Assembly (NCBI GenBank): GCA_965652415.1
Contig: CBFGVH010000045.1
Location: 1 to 26,342, forward strand
Length of the DNA: 26,342 nt
Reading direction: 5' to 3'
Source of the DNA: BQJD01 sp965652415
GTDB lineage: Bacteria; Pseudomonadota; Gammaproteobacteria; Arenicellales; CAJQKF01
This document shows, piece by piece, positions 1 to 8,616 of the stretch. Position 1 is the stretch's first letter. Every line of letters begins with the position of its first letter. Under the pieces are notes generated by a model that had not been told where the DNA came from, did not search any database, and saw only the letters and a list, made by a program, of their open reading frames with translations. The translations under genes were made by a program, and so were the position numbers.

Positions 1-6
1 AAGGCC

Positions 7-540
7 ATGTTTGAACAATTCGAAACCTTGAGTCTGACGCAACTGGGCCAGGTGTTCGGCGTCTCCGGCAAGGCGGCGGGAGGTTGGCTCAAGACGATCG
101 GCATGCGGAACAAACACGGCGTCCCCACCCCGAGGGCATGGGAGGAGGGGCTCGTGTCGGAGGCGGAGTCGGACTCCACGGAGCCGTTCTACGTCTGGGA
201 CCGGAAGAAGACCGTCGCTGCGCTTGTCGCCGCAGGCCACGTGCCCGAAGAGATCCCCGAAAGGCGGGCCGATGCTCAACCACCTCTCGGCCAAGAAGAG
301 GGGCGGGCCGGTCGTTACCGGCTTGGGCCGGAGACACGGTTCCAGAGTTGTGCAGCCCAGCAACAGTATGTTACTGGATCCGTTTCGACTGCAACTCCGA
401 TCGGGGTACGCTCTTCATCAGGATTTTCACCCCCGAAATCAGTCAGGATGTCGACGAGCAGGTCGAGGACTGCGAGGATATCAGCGCGCCATTTCAGAGC
501 GGAGTGCCAGGGGCGATCGGTGGTGAAGAATTCCTCGTAA
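7..540 (+). CDS. Unrecognised protein, possibly partial or frameshifted
   Basis: I do not recognise the family. The frame is open to the left edge, so the true start may lie outside the window; an ATG at 7 would give 177 residues. Roughly the first 85 residues look like real protein: LTQLGQVFGVSGKAAGGWLK resembles a helix-turn-helix or winged-helix segment, and a VWDRKKTVAAL stretch follows. After about residue 90 (near position 275) the frame becomes low-complexity, rich in Arg, Ser and Gln, and looks non-coding. Protein-like sequence then resumes in another frame (348-677). The gene may therefore be short, or one reading frame broken by an indel. Base composition is less GC-rich than in the following genes, which suggests acquired DNA. 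No function is assigned. Confidence 0.4.
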   Translation: MFEQFETLSLTQLGQVFGVSGKAAGGWLKTIGMRNKHGVPTPRAWEEGLVSEAESDSTEPFYVWDRKKTVAALVAAGHVPEEIPERRADAQPPLGQEEGRAGRYRLGPETRFQSCAAQQQYVTGSVSTATPIGVRSSSGFSPPKSVRMSTSRSRTARISARHFRAECQGRSVVKNSS

Positions 541-677
541 CTATAATTGATCGCAATTCGGCGACGCTGAGACTGTATTGTTCACAAGACGAAATCCAGA
601 TGGAGCGGAACTTCGACTGTCCGTCATGTTCCGAACTGGGGGGCGATACGTCCGGGGATGGATTCCCGGAAGGCTAG
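348..677 (+). CDS. Small acidic hypothetical protein (or 3' part of a broken gene)
   Basis: About 109 residues if read from a TTG at 348; no ATG or GTG fits and no good ribosome-binding site is visible. The translation looks protein-like: RFDCNSDRGTLFIRIFTPEI, then an acidic stretch with many Asp and Glu, then FLVTIIDRNSATLRLYCS and a CPSC pair near the C-terminus. Codon third positions are visibly less GC-rich than in the genes from 1 kb onward. The frame is +2 relative to the ORF starting at 7, and together they may be one gene split by a frameshift. No family recognised. After the TAG the same frame stays open for 28 more codons. Confidence 0.35.
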   Translation: MCSPATVCYWIRFDCNSDRGTLFIRIFTPEISQDVDEQVEDCEDISAPFQSGVPGAIGGEEFLVTIIDRNSATLRLYCSQDEIQMERNFDCPSCSELGGDTSGDGFPEG

Positions 678-794
678 GAGCGGGGCCAGCTGCCGCAGCG
701 ATACGGATACACCGGTTCGCGTTGGCACTCTGTGCAGTGGTTGCCTACCTCGGATCGGGACTAGCGAAGAACCGCCGGCAGGGCAAGGGTGAAA

Positions 795-870
<76 letters not shown>

Positions 871-880
871 ACGCGGCCGA

Positions 881-886
881 ATTGTA
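881..886 (-). promoter_or_regulatory. Candidate -10 box for tRNA-Ala
   Basis: On the minus strand TACAAT lies about 10 nt upstream of the mature tRNA 5' end and is followed by a GC-rich discriminator, as is usual for tRNA promoters. The -35 region is weak, with no good TTGACA match. Confidence 0.4.
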
Positions 887-955
887 AACAACACCGGGGC
901 CGCCCGCCAGTTGTCCGGTAAAATTTCCGGCGTCCCAGGGTCTTCTGCGGCACGA

Positions 956-984
956 TTCCACCGGGGCGGCGCGCCCGCTACAAT
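956..984 (+). promoter_or_regulatory. Candidate sigma70 promoter for the thioesterase gene
   Basis: TTCCAC (956-961) and TACAAT (979-984) are separated by 17 nt. The -10 is good and the -35 modest. Transcription would begin about 70 nt before the ATG at 1060. Confidence 0.4.
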
Positions 985-1059
985 ACGGCCCCGACCGGCG
1001 CCCGGCGCCGTCCACCGCACCTTCGGTCTCGTACCTTCCCCGCTGCACCTGGAGTTCCC

Positions 1060-1524
1060 ATGACACCCGCCCCGGGGGGTCCGCTCACCCCGCAGAAAGT
1101 CGCGCGCATCTTCTCCGAGAAGATCCCGTTTCACCGTGAACTCGGCTTCGAGTTCGAGTTCGACGGCGACGGCAACCCCACCCTCCGGTTCGAGAAAAAG
1201 CCCGAGATGGTGGGCAACTACATCCGCGGCAACCTGCACGGAGGGGTCATCTCGAGTTGCCTCGATGTCATCGGTGGGTTCGCCGCCTTCTGCGCCCTGC
1301 TCGAGCGCGACGAGTTGACCAACGACAAGGCCGAGGAGGTGTTCGGTCGCATGGGCACCATCGACCTTCGTATCGACTACCTGAGGCCCGGTTTCGGGCG
1401 CCACTACCGCGCCACGGCGGTGGTGTTGAGGGTCGGGCGCAAGGTCGCTGTCACCAGGATGGAACTCCTCGACGACGCCGGCAGCCTGATCGCGGCGGGC
1501 ACGGGCGCCTACAGTATCGGCTAG
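1060..1524 (+). CDS. PaaI/YiiD-type hotdog-fold thioesterase family protein
   Basis: 154 residues, the usual length for a single hotdog domain. Enzymes of this group hydrolyse acyl-CoA or related thioesters in the cytoplasm; the substrate here is unknown. The family signature NLHGGVISSCLDVIGGFAA places His60 at the start of the long central helix, and LRIDYLRPG forms a characteristic beta strand. The protein ends AAGTGAYSIG, like the closing strand of the fold. The ATG at 1060 follows the sequence GGAG (1051-1054). The gene stands alone between the divergent tRNA-Ala and the RodZ-like gene. Family assignment is firm; the physiological role is unknown. Confidence 0.85.
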   Translation: MTPAPGGPLTPQKVARIFSEKIPFHRELGFEFEFDGDGNPTLRFEKKPEMVGNYIRGNLHGGVISSCLDVIGGFAAFCALLERDELTNDKAEEVFGRMGTIDLRIDYLRPGFGRHYRATAVVLRVGRKVAVTRMELLDDAGSLIAAGTGAYSIG

Positions 1525-1534
1525 CCGAATGGGG

Positions 1535-1551
1535 GCGAAGTGGCCCTTCGC
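1535..1551 (+). terminator. Small hairpin after the thioesterase gene
   Basis: GCGAAG (1535-1540) and CTTCGC (1546-1551) form a 6-bp stem with a 5-nt loop, 11 nt after the stop codon. There is no T-run, so intrinsic termination is doubtful. Confidence 0.3.
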
Positions 1552-1554
1552 GGA

Positions 1555-1592
1555 GAAAATACTGCAGGTTCCGATCGTAACTTCGTATTTTC
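1555..1592. promoter_or_regulatory. Nested inverted repeat upstream of the RodZ-like gene
   Basis: GAAAATAC (1555-1562) and GTATTTTC (1585-1592) are perfect inverted repeats. Between them lies a second imperfect palindrome, GTTCCGATCGTAAC (1568-1581). The element covers the -35 position expected for the -10 box TAGAAT at 1606-1611, so it could be an operator. It could also fold as an RNA hairpin ending transcription of the upstream gene. Confidence 0.35.
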
Positions 1593-1605
1593 CGGCCCAA
1601 ACTGC

Positions 1606-1611
1606 TAGAAT
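1606..1611 (+). promoter_or_regulatory. Candidate -10 box for the RodZ-like gene
   Basis: TAGAAT matches five of six consensus bases. It lies only 6 nt before the ATG at 1618 but 39 nt before the ATG at 1651, which favours the later start. The -35 region (near 1583-1588) is poor and lies inside the inverted repeat. Confidence 0.35.
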
Positions 1612-1650
1612 TTGTCAATGAACGTATCCCTCGGGGGGTCTGGCCGACCC

Positions 1651-2190
1651 ATGATCGACGATCTGACGACAGACGAGCCGTCGCTCTCATCCAAGGCGAG
1701 CCCGGGCATGATCCTTTCGGCGGCGCGCGATGAGCTCAAGTGGAGCATCGAGGACGTGGCGGCGAACCTCAACCTGCGGGTTTCAGTCATCGAGGCCCTG
1801 GAGCGGGACGACTACGGCGACCTTCCCGGTCCGACCTTCGTGCGCGGCTACATCCGCGCCTATGCCCGCCTGCTCGGCATCGACGAATCGGAGGTCGTCG
1901 ACGACGAGACCTTCATCTCCAGCCAGCCGAAACCCTATTCCGGGCAGGTGCCGGTCATGCGCCCGACCGCCTTTCGCCGCCAGCGCGAGCGCGGCGGCCG
2001 GGGCTGGATCCTGTGGATCGGCCTGATCGCCCTGATCGTGGCGGCCTGGGCGTTCAGCGGCATCAAGCTGTGGGGCCCGAGCGGCGTGCTCACCTCGCTG
2101 GGGCTGGTGCCGGGCGAGCAGGGTGGCGATCCTTCTGAAATCTCCCTGGAACTCGATCCCGCTTCGCGAACCGGAACGGACTCCGAGTAA
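1651..2190 (+). CDS. RodZ-like membrane protein with N-terminal HTH, lacking the C-terminal domain
   Basis: 179 residues from the chosen ATG. Starts at 1612 (TTG) or 1618 (ATG) are possible but sit almost on the -10 box. Residues about 17-85 match the RodZ-type HTH: ILSAARDELKWSIEDVAANL, then VIEALERDDYGDLPGPTFVR and GYIRAYARLLGID. A basic stretch (FRRQRERGGRG) precedes one transmembrane helix at about 119-139, giving the RodZ topology with a cytoplasmic N-terminus. RodZ links MreB to the elongation machinery, but typical RodZ has a further periplasmic domain (DUF4115) of about 100 residues. Here only about 40 residues follow the membrane helix. The usual pilF/ispG neighbours are also absent, so this may be a paralogue rather than the main RodZ. 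Confidence 0.7.
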   Translation: MIDDLTTDEPSLSSKASPGMILSAARDELKWSIEDVAANLNLRVSVIEALERDDYGDLPGPTFVRGYIRAYARLLGIDESEVVDDETFISSQPKPYSGQVPVMRPTAFRRQRERGGRGWILWIGLIALIVAAWAFSGIKLWGPSGVLTSLGLVPGEQGGDPSEISLELDPASRTGTDSE

Positions 2191-2344
2191 AGGATACCAG
2201 AGGAGCCTGCGCCGGGCTGCGGATCGACCAAAACGACAAACCGGGCAACGCCACACGATGATGATTCGCCTGCCCTGGATCGGGGGCTGGTTGTACCAGG
2301 TGCTGCCGCACACACCCGTGGATTCCACGTATGGACCCCTCGCC

Positions 2345-3022
2345 ATGAACGAGAGCCCCCCGGACCGTGTCGAGATGCAGACCGGCGATTCGCCCGAGTG
2401 GTCGGTCGTCTGGCTGCACGGCCTCGGCGCCGACGGGCACGACTTCGAGCCCGTGGTCGCCGAGCTCGGCCTGCCGGCGTCGCCGGCGGTCCGGTTCGTC
2501 TTCCCCCACGCCCCTTACCGGACCGTCACGGTCAATGGCGGCATGCGCATGCGCGCCTGGTACGACATCCGCGCCATCGACATCGTGACCGCGCCGGACA
2601 CGGCCGGCATCGAGGCGTCGGCCGATCACCTGGCACAACTGGTGGAGGAGGAGATCGCCCGCGGAATCGACCCGGGCAAGGTCATCGTCGCAGGCTTTTC
2701 CCAGGGCGGCGCGATTGCCCTGCATGCCATGCTGACCCGGTCGCTGCCGATTGCGGGTGTCGTGGCGCTGTCGACCTACTTGCCGCTCCCATCCGCGCTC
2801 GATGCGGCGGGCGCGGATCGCACGCCGGTCCCGGTGTTCATGGGCCACGGCACGATGGACCCGGTCGTACCGCTGTTTCTCGGCGCCGCCGCCATGGAGA
2901 AGCTGTCCGACGCGGGCCACGACGTCGACTGGCACACCTACGCCATCCCGCACTCCGTATCACCGGCGGAGATCGCCGACCTCGCCCGCTGGTTCGCAAA
3001 GGTAATGGACGGCGGCGCGTAA
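2345..3022 (+). CDS. Phospholipase/carboxylesterase family alpha/beta-hydrolase
   Basis: 225 residues, typical for the bacterial carboxylesterase/acyl-protein thioesterase family, which cleaves short-chain carboxyl esters in the cytoplasm. The oxyanion segment VVWLHGLGADGHDF is at residues 21-34. The nucleophile is Ser119 in GFSQGGA, with Asp172 in GTMDPVVP and His203 in IPHSVSP, so the catalytic triad is complete. WYDIRAID is also characteristic of this family. The ATG at 2345 gives the standard N-terminus but has no clear ribosome-binding site. The frame is open further upstream, and an ATG at 2258 would add 29 residues not typical of the family. The gene is convergent with the DUF3108 gene. 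The natural substrate is unknown. Confidence 0.88.
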   Translation: MNESPPDRVEMQTGDSPEWSVVWLHGLGADGHDFEPVVAELGLPASPAVRFVFPHAPYRTVTVNGGMRMRAWYDIRAIDIVTAPDTAGIEASADHLAQLVEEEIARGIDPGKVIVAGFSQGGAIALHAMLTRSLPIAGVVALSTYLPLPSALDAAGADRTPVPVFMGHGTMDPVVPLFLGAAAMEKLSDAGHDVDWHTYAIPHSVSPAEIADLARWFAKVMDGGA

Positions 3023-3035
3023 TCGACCGGGAACG

Positions 3036-3052
3036 TGCGGCCTATGGCCGCA
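3036..3052. terminator. Palindrome between convergent genes, candidate bidirectional terminator
   Basis: TGCGGCC (3036-3042) and GGCCGCA (3046-3052) form a perfect 7-bp stem with the loop TAT. It sits between the esterase stop and the DUF3108 stop codon, which it overlaps. There are no T-runs, so termination strength is uncertain. Confidence 0.4.
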
Positions 3053-3767
3053 GCGATTGCAGGGTCAAGGTACCTTTGAGCTTGCCGCGGGCGCGTTGCT
3101 CGACCTTGATCGCCAGGTAGTCGGAGTCGGGCGCGAACCAGTAGTGGACCTCCCGGCTTGAGCCGCGATCGAGCCGGTAGTGGACGGTCTCCCAGGTCCG
3201 TCCGCCGGCCTCGATGGTTGCGGTTCCTTCGGGGATATAGCGGTAGCGAACGACCTCGTCGCCTTCCACCACCGAGAATTCGGGCTGCTCGATGCCGGAG
3301 GCGAGGGCGCGCCGCGCGGCCAGCTCCACCGTCAACAGGTCGAAGGACTCGCCGCGGGCGATCGGTACCTCCATCGTGGCGCCGCTCGTGGAAGCGTCCG
3401 CGATGCCCCGCTCCCAGTCGAAGCGAACCTCGGCGTCGCCGTCGTTGCCGGAGCGGCCGCCGTCGCGACTGTAGGAGAGCGGTACGATGGCTCCTGCCTC
3501 CGTGACGAACCGGGCCTGCTCGCGCGCGGCATCCTCGAATGCCATGGCGGCGATGCCCCGCGGCTCGAGGACGGTGGACACGGTGTACGACGAGGCGTCT
3601 TTCGCGAGGGAGTAGTCGTAGTCGGCCTTGAGCAGCGAGCGGCTGAACTCGTAGCGGGCCTGGTACGGTTCGAGCACGTCACCGAGCGCGGCGTGGGCGA
3701 CCCCAGCCGCCGCGAGCAAGGCAGCGACCAGCATGGAGACAAGGGCGGTACGGTGTGCGGCGGTCAT
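3042..3767 (-). CDS. DUF3108 domain-containing exported protein
   Basis: 241 residues. An N-terminal signal peptide (hydrophobic stretch to about residue 26, ending GVAHA) sends it to the periplasm. The mature part fits DUF3108: an opening YQARYEFSRSLLKADYDYSL, the middle signature ESFDLLTVELAARRAL, and the C-terminal HYWFAPDSDYLAIKVEQ followed by KGTLTLQSL. Proteins of this family are probable beta-barrel or lipocalin-like envelope proteins; their function is not established. The ATG lies 5 nt after the pyrE stop, so the two genes are almost certainly cotranscribed. No obvious link to pyrimidine synthesis is visible. Confidence 0.8.
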   Translation of the reverse strand: MTAAHRTALVSMLVAALLAAAGVAHAALGDVLEPYQARYEFSRSLLKADYDYSLAKDASSYTVSTVLEPRGIAAMAFEDAAREQARFVTEAGAIVPLSYSRDGGRSGNDGDAEVRFDWERGIADASTSGATMEVPIARGESFDLLTVELAARRALASGIEQPEFSVVEGDEVVRYRYIPEGTATIEAGGRTWETVHYRLDRGSSREVHYWFAPDSDYLAIKVEQRARGKLKGTLTLQSLRP

Positions 3768-3772
3768 GTCGT

Positions 3773-4438
3773 TCAACTCGCGTGGGCGGCAGTGCCGTAT
3801 TGCTCGCGGTAGCGCCGCACCCGCGCCAGCAGGTCGGGATCGCCACCGCCGGCCGCCAGGTGGTCGACCAGGGTGCCGAGGCGGGCGATGGCGTAGACCG
3901 GCATGCCGTAGCTGTCGGCGACGGCTTCCACGGCCGAGCGCCCGCCGGTGCCCTCCACGATCTCCTCGCGATCCAGCGCGATCAGCACCGCGGCCGGGCG
4001 GGCGCCGGCGGCGCGGATGATCGCCACCGATTCGCCCACCGAGGTGCCGGCGGTGATGACGTCGTCCACGATCACCACGTCGCCGGACAGTGTGGCGCCA
4101 ATGACGTTGCCGCCCTCGCCGTGATCCTTGACCTCCTTGCGGTTGAAGGCGATGGCGAGGTCGCGGCCGTACAGGCGGTCCATGGCCATGGCCACCGCGG
4201 TCACCAGCGGGATACCCTTGTACGCCGGCCCGAACAGCATGTAGGGGGCATCGCCCATGTGCCGCTTGAGCGCGCGGGCGTAATATTCCGACAGCCGGTT
4301 GAGGGCGGCGCCGCTGCTGAACAGTCCGGCGTTGAAAAAGTACGGACTCTGGCGCCCGGACTTGAGGACGAAGTCCCCGAAGCGCAGGACCCCGGAGCGG
4401 ATGCAGAACTCGATGAAATCGGCGTCGTTGTCGGTCAT
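3773..4438 (-). CDS. pyrE: Orotate phosphoribosyltransferase
   Basis: 221 residues. The enzyme joins orotate to PRPP to give orotidine 5'-phosphate, the fifth step of de novo pyrimidine synthesis, in the cytoplasm. The PRPP-binding motif VVIVDDVITAGTS is at about residues 121-133, with the Asp pair at 125-126. Other family blocks are LKSGRQSPYFFNAG near residue 25, FGPAYKGIPL near 68 and FNRKEVKDHGEGG near 98, the flexible catalytic loop. The start is the ATG at 4438; an upstream in-frame extension lacks similarity. The gene is divergent from ampG and leads a two-gene unit with DUF3108. Confidence 0.96.
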   Translation of the reverse strand: MTDNDADFIEFCIRSGVLRFGDFVLKSGRQSPYFFNAGLFSSGAALNRLSEYYARALKRHMGDAPYMLFGPAYKGIPLVTAVAMAMDRLYGRDLAIAFNRKEVKDHGEGGNVIGATLSGDVVIVDDVITAGTSVGESVAIIRAAGARPAAVLIALDREEIVEGTGGRSAVEAVADSYGMPVYAIARLGTLVDHLAAGGGDPDLLARVRRYREQYGTAAHAS

Positions 4439-4511
4439 GGAAATCGTCAAACCGTGCGTGCGCGGCGCGCATGGACCCGGCGCGGCTTTTCCGGTAGGGT
4501 GCAACCCGCGC

Positions 4512-4541
4512 ACTGTACCGCACATGAACGCCCCCCACCAA
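4512..4541 (-). promoter_or_regulatory. Candidate promoter for pyrE
   Basis: On the minus strand TTGGTG (4541-4536) and TACAGT (4517-4512) are 18 nt apart. Transcription would start near 4505, leaving a GC-rich leader of about 67 nt before the pyrE ATG. I did not find a clear attenuator with a U-tract. Confidence 0.3.
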
Positions 4542-4576
4542 CCGCTCCCTCCGGGGCGAGAACGCCCGCCCACCGC

Positions 4577-6169
4577 ATGACCGGGTCGATGTCCGAGCCG
4601 AGCCGAGACTGGCGCGAGACCGTCAGGGTCTTCGTGCATCCGCGCGTGGTCACGATGCTGTTCCTCGGCCTGTCGGCGGGCCTGCCGCTGCTGCTGATCT
4701 TCTCCTCGCTGTCCCTGTGGCTGCGCGAGGCCGGCGTCGAGCGCTCGGCGGTGACGTTCTTCAGCTGGGCCGCCCTCGGCTACTCGTTCAAGTTCGTGTG
4801 GGCGCCGCTGGTCGACCGGCTGCCGCTGCCGCTGCTCACTCGCCGGCTGGGCCGCCGGCGGGCGTGGCTGTTGCTGGCCCAGTGCGGCATCATCGCGGCG
4901 CTGGCCTGGATGGCGCTGACCGACCCGGCGGGCGGCGGAGCGACACTTACCACCATGGCGTTGGCGGCGGTGCTGCTCGGTTTCTCGGCCGCCACCCAGG
5001 ACATCGTCATCGACGCCTACCGGATCGAGTCGGCCGAGGTCAGGCTGCAGGCCATGATGGCCTCCACCTACATTGCCGGGTACCGGATCGGCATGCTGGT
5101 TTCCGGCGCCGGCGCGCTGTACCTGGCGAGCTGGCTCGGCTCCGACAAGGACAGCTACGACTACGGCGCCTGGATGCTCACCTACCTCACCATGGCCGCG
5201 GTGATGGGCGTGGGGGTGGCGACCACGCTCATCATCGAGGAGCCGTCCGGCGAGCGCGCCGCCGTGCACCGCCACGGGGTGCGGGAGTACGCGGGGTTCC
5301 TGCTGATGTTCATTCTCGCCGTGGCGGTATTCATCGCGGTATTCGCGTCGAGCGGCGACCTCGCGGGGCGCGCGGGCGACGCCCTGGGTGCGGCACTCGG
5401 CAACGATGCGCTCGCGGGATTCCTGGTCGAGGCGGCGCGCCTGGCGCTGGCCCTTGCGGCAGCGGTGACGGCGGCCTCGATCCTGACCTCGACCGCCCTG
5501 GTGAACCGCGAGATTGCGGTCGAGACTTACGTCGAGCCGGTGCGGGAGTTCTTCACCCGTCACGGCGTGGGGCTGGCCCTGCTGCTGCTGGCGCTGATCG
5601 GCATGTACCGCATCTCGGACATCGTCCTCGGGGTGATCTCCAACGTCTTCTACCAGGACCTCGATTTCACCAAGGAGGAGATCGCCACCGTGGTGAAGAC
5701 GTTCGGCCTGTTCATGACCATTGGGGGAGGTTTCCTGGGCGGACTCTTGTCGGTCCGCTACGGCGTGATGCGGATCATGTTCCTCGGCGCGGTGCTGGCG
5801 ATGGCCACCAACCTGCTGTTCGTGGCGCTGGCGATGGCCGGCAACAGCCTGCCGATGCTCTACGTGGTGATCTCGGCCGACAACCTGGCCGCGGGCCTCG
5901 CCAGCGCGGCGTTCGTCGCCTTCCTGTCCAGCCTGACCAACATCCGTTTCACCGCCATGCAGTACGCCATCTTCAGTTCCCTGATGACCCTTGTGCCGAA
6001 GGTGATGGGCGGCTACTCCGGTACCATGGTGGACGCCGTCGGCTACGTCAATTTCTTCATTATCACCGCCGTCCTCGGCCTGCCGGTGCTGGCGCTGGTG
6101 TGGCTGGCCGGGCGGCACCTCGTGGTCGATGCCGCCGCCGACGCCGAGGCGGCGCCGTCGCGACCCTGA
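4577..6169 (+). CDS. ampG: AmpG-family muropeptide permease (MFS)
   Basis: 530 residues, nearly all hydrophobic helices, consistent with 12-14 membrane segments in the inner membrane. AmpG imports GlcNAc-anhydroMurNAc peptides released from peptidoglycan, feeding cell-wall recycling and, in many species, AmpR/AmpC beta-lactamase induction. Family signatures are present: FLGLSAGLPLLLIFSSLSLW early, KFVWAPLVDRLPLPLL near residues 73-88, GFSAATQDIVIDAYRIES near 135-152, and AAFVAFLSSLTNIRFTAMQYA later. The ATG at 4577 precedes the conserved N-terminus; another in-frame ATG 12 nt on is possible. The central loop with an extra hydrophobic stretch is typical of longer AmpG forms. Neither ampC nor ampR is present in the window. 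Confidence 0.87.
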   Translation: MTGSMSEPSRDWRETVRVFVHPRVVTMLFLGLSAGLPLLLIFSSLSLWLREAGVERSAVTFFSWAALGYSFKFVWAPLVDRLPLPLLTRRLGRRRAWLLLAQCGIIAALAWMALTDPAGGGATLTTMALAAVLLGFSAATQDIVIDAYRIESAEVRLQAMMASTYIAGYRIGMLVSGAGALYLASWLGSDKDSYDYGAWMLTYLTMAAVMGVGVATTLIIEEPSGERAAVHRHGVREYAGFLLMFILAVAVFIAVFASSGDLAGRAGDALGAALGNDALAGFLVEAARLALALAAAVTAASILTSTALVNREIAVETYVEPVREFFTRHGVGLALLLLALIGMYRISDIVLGVISNVFYQDLDFTKEEIATVVKTFGLFMTIGGGFLGGLLSVRYGVMRIMFLGAVLAMATNLLFVALAMAGNSLPMLYVVISADNLAAGLASAAFVAFLSSLTNIRFTAMQYAIFSSLMTLVPKVMGGYSGTMVDAVGYVNFFIITAVLGLPVLALVWLAGRHLVVDAAADAEAAPSRP

Positions 6170-6206
6170 CCATGGCACCGCAATCCGCATGGCGTGTCGA
6201 TTGGAG

Positions 6207-6212
6207 TATAAT
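6207..6212 (+). promoter_or_regulatory. Candidate -10 box upstream of the fmdB-aspS genes
   Basis: A perfect TATAAT follows GGAG and is followed by a GC-rich discriminator. The -35 region is poor. It lies about 140 nt before the FmdB start, in the AT-richest part of the 177-nt gap after ampG. Confidence 0.45.
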
Positions 6213-6346
6213 CGCGCGCCTTTTGACGGGTCCGGCCGGTTGAAATCCGCCGGCAAAGATACCACTAGACAGCCGTGGTTTATCGCCGCCCGCGCGCGGG
6301 CGTGCATTCGAGTGTTGCGCATTCATCAAGCCGGGAGGCCGATTCC

Positions 6347-6667
6347 ATGCCCATCTACGAATACCAGTGCACCAACGCCGACTGCGGACACGAGCTCGAG
6401 GCGCTGCAGAAGATTTCCGACGAACGACTGGTTTTCTGTCCGTCCTGCGGCGAGCCGAGCCTGAAGAAGAAGATCTCCGCAGCGGGCTTCCGCCTCAAGG
6501 GCACCGGCTGGTACGAGACGGATTTCAAGTCGAAGGGCAAGAACAAGGGCAACGGCAAGGACAAGTCGGACGGCGCTGATTCCGGGGCCGGCTCCGGCTC
6601 CGAGGCGGACAAGAGCGGCAAGAGCAAGGCGCCGAAACCGGCCGGCGGTTCCACCGAGGCCGCCTGA
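6347..6667 (+). CDS. FmdB-family zinc ribbon protein
   Basis: 106 residues. The N-terminal 45 residues form the FmdB-type zinc ribbon: MPIYEYQC, then Cys8-X4-Cys13 and Cys31-X2-Cys34 as presumed zinc ligands, followed by KKKISAAGFRLKGTGWYETDF. The remaining tail of about 50 residues is low-complexity Lys, Gly, Ser, Asp and Ala, probably disordered. GGAGG at 6334-6338 gives a good ribosome-binding site for the ATG at 6347. The gene sits immediately upstream of aspS, as in many gammaproteobacteria. The family is named after a putative formamidase-operon regulator, but its actual function is unknown. Confidence 0.88.
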   Translation: MPIYEYQCTNADCGHELEALQKISDERLVFCPSCGEPSLKKKISAAGFRLKGTGWYETDFKSKGKNKGNGKDKSDGADSGAGSGSEADKSGKSKAPKPAGGSTEAA

Positions 6668-6803
6668 GCCGTTCGTCCCGCCCCGTGGCGTCGCGGCCCC
6701 CCTCGGCCGCGGCGCCGGCATGTTCCGATTCCCGATCAAGCACAAAACCGACATTCTCTCCGCCGGTACGACGGCGGCACGCCCAGACCATCCGGAGCCA
6801 TTC

Positions 6804-8600
<1,797 letters not shown>

Positions 8601-8616
8601 GTTCGCGGCCGGCGTC

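Noticed and set aside
2123..2344. An N-terminal extension of the esterase beginning at 2123 or 2258.
   Set aside because: The extra residues do not match the family, and the first part overlaps the end of the RodZ-like gene. The ATG at 2345 gives the expected N-terminus.
3773..6322. An 849-codon minus-strand frame running through ampG into pyrE.
   Set aside because: Only its last 221 codons (pyrE) look like protein. The rest is the antisense of ampG.
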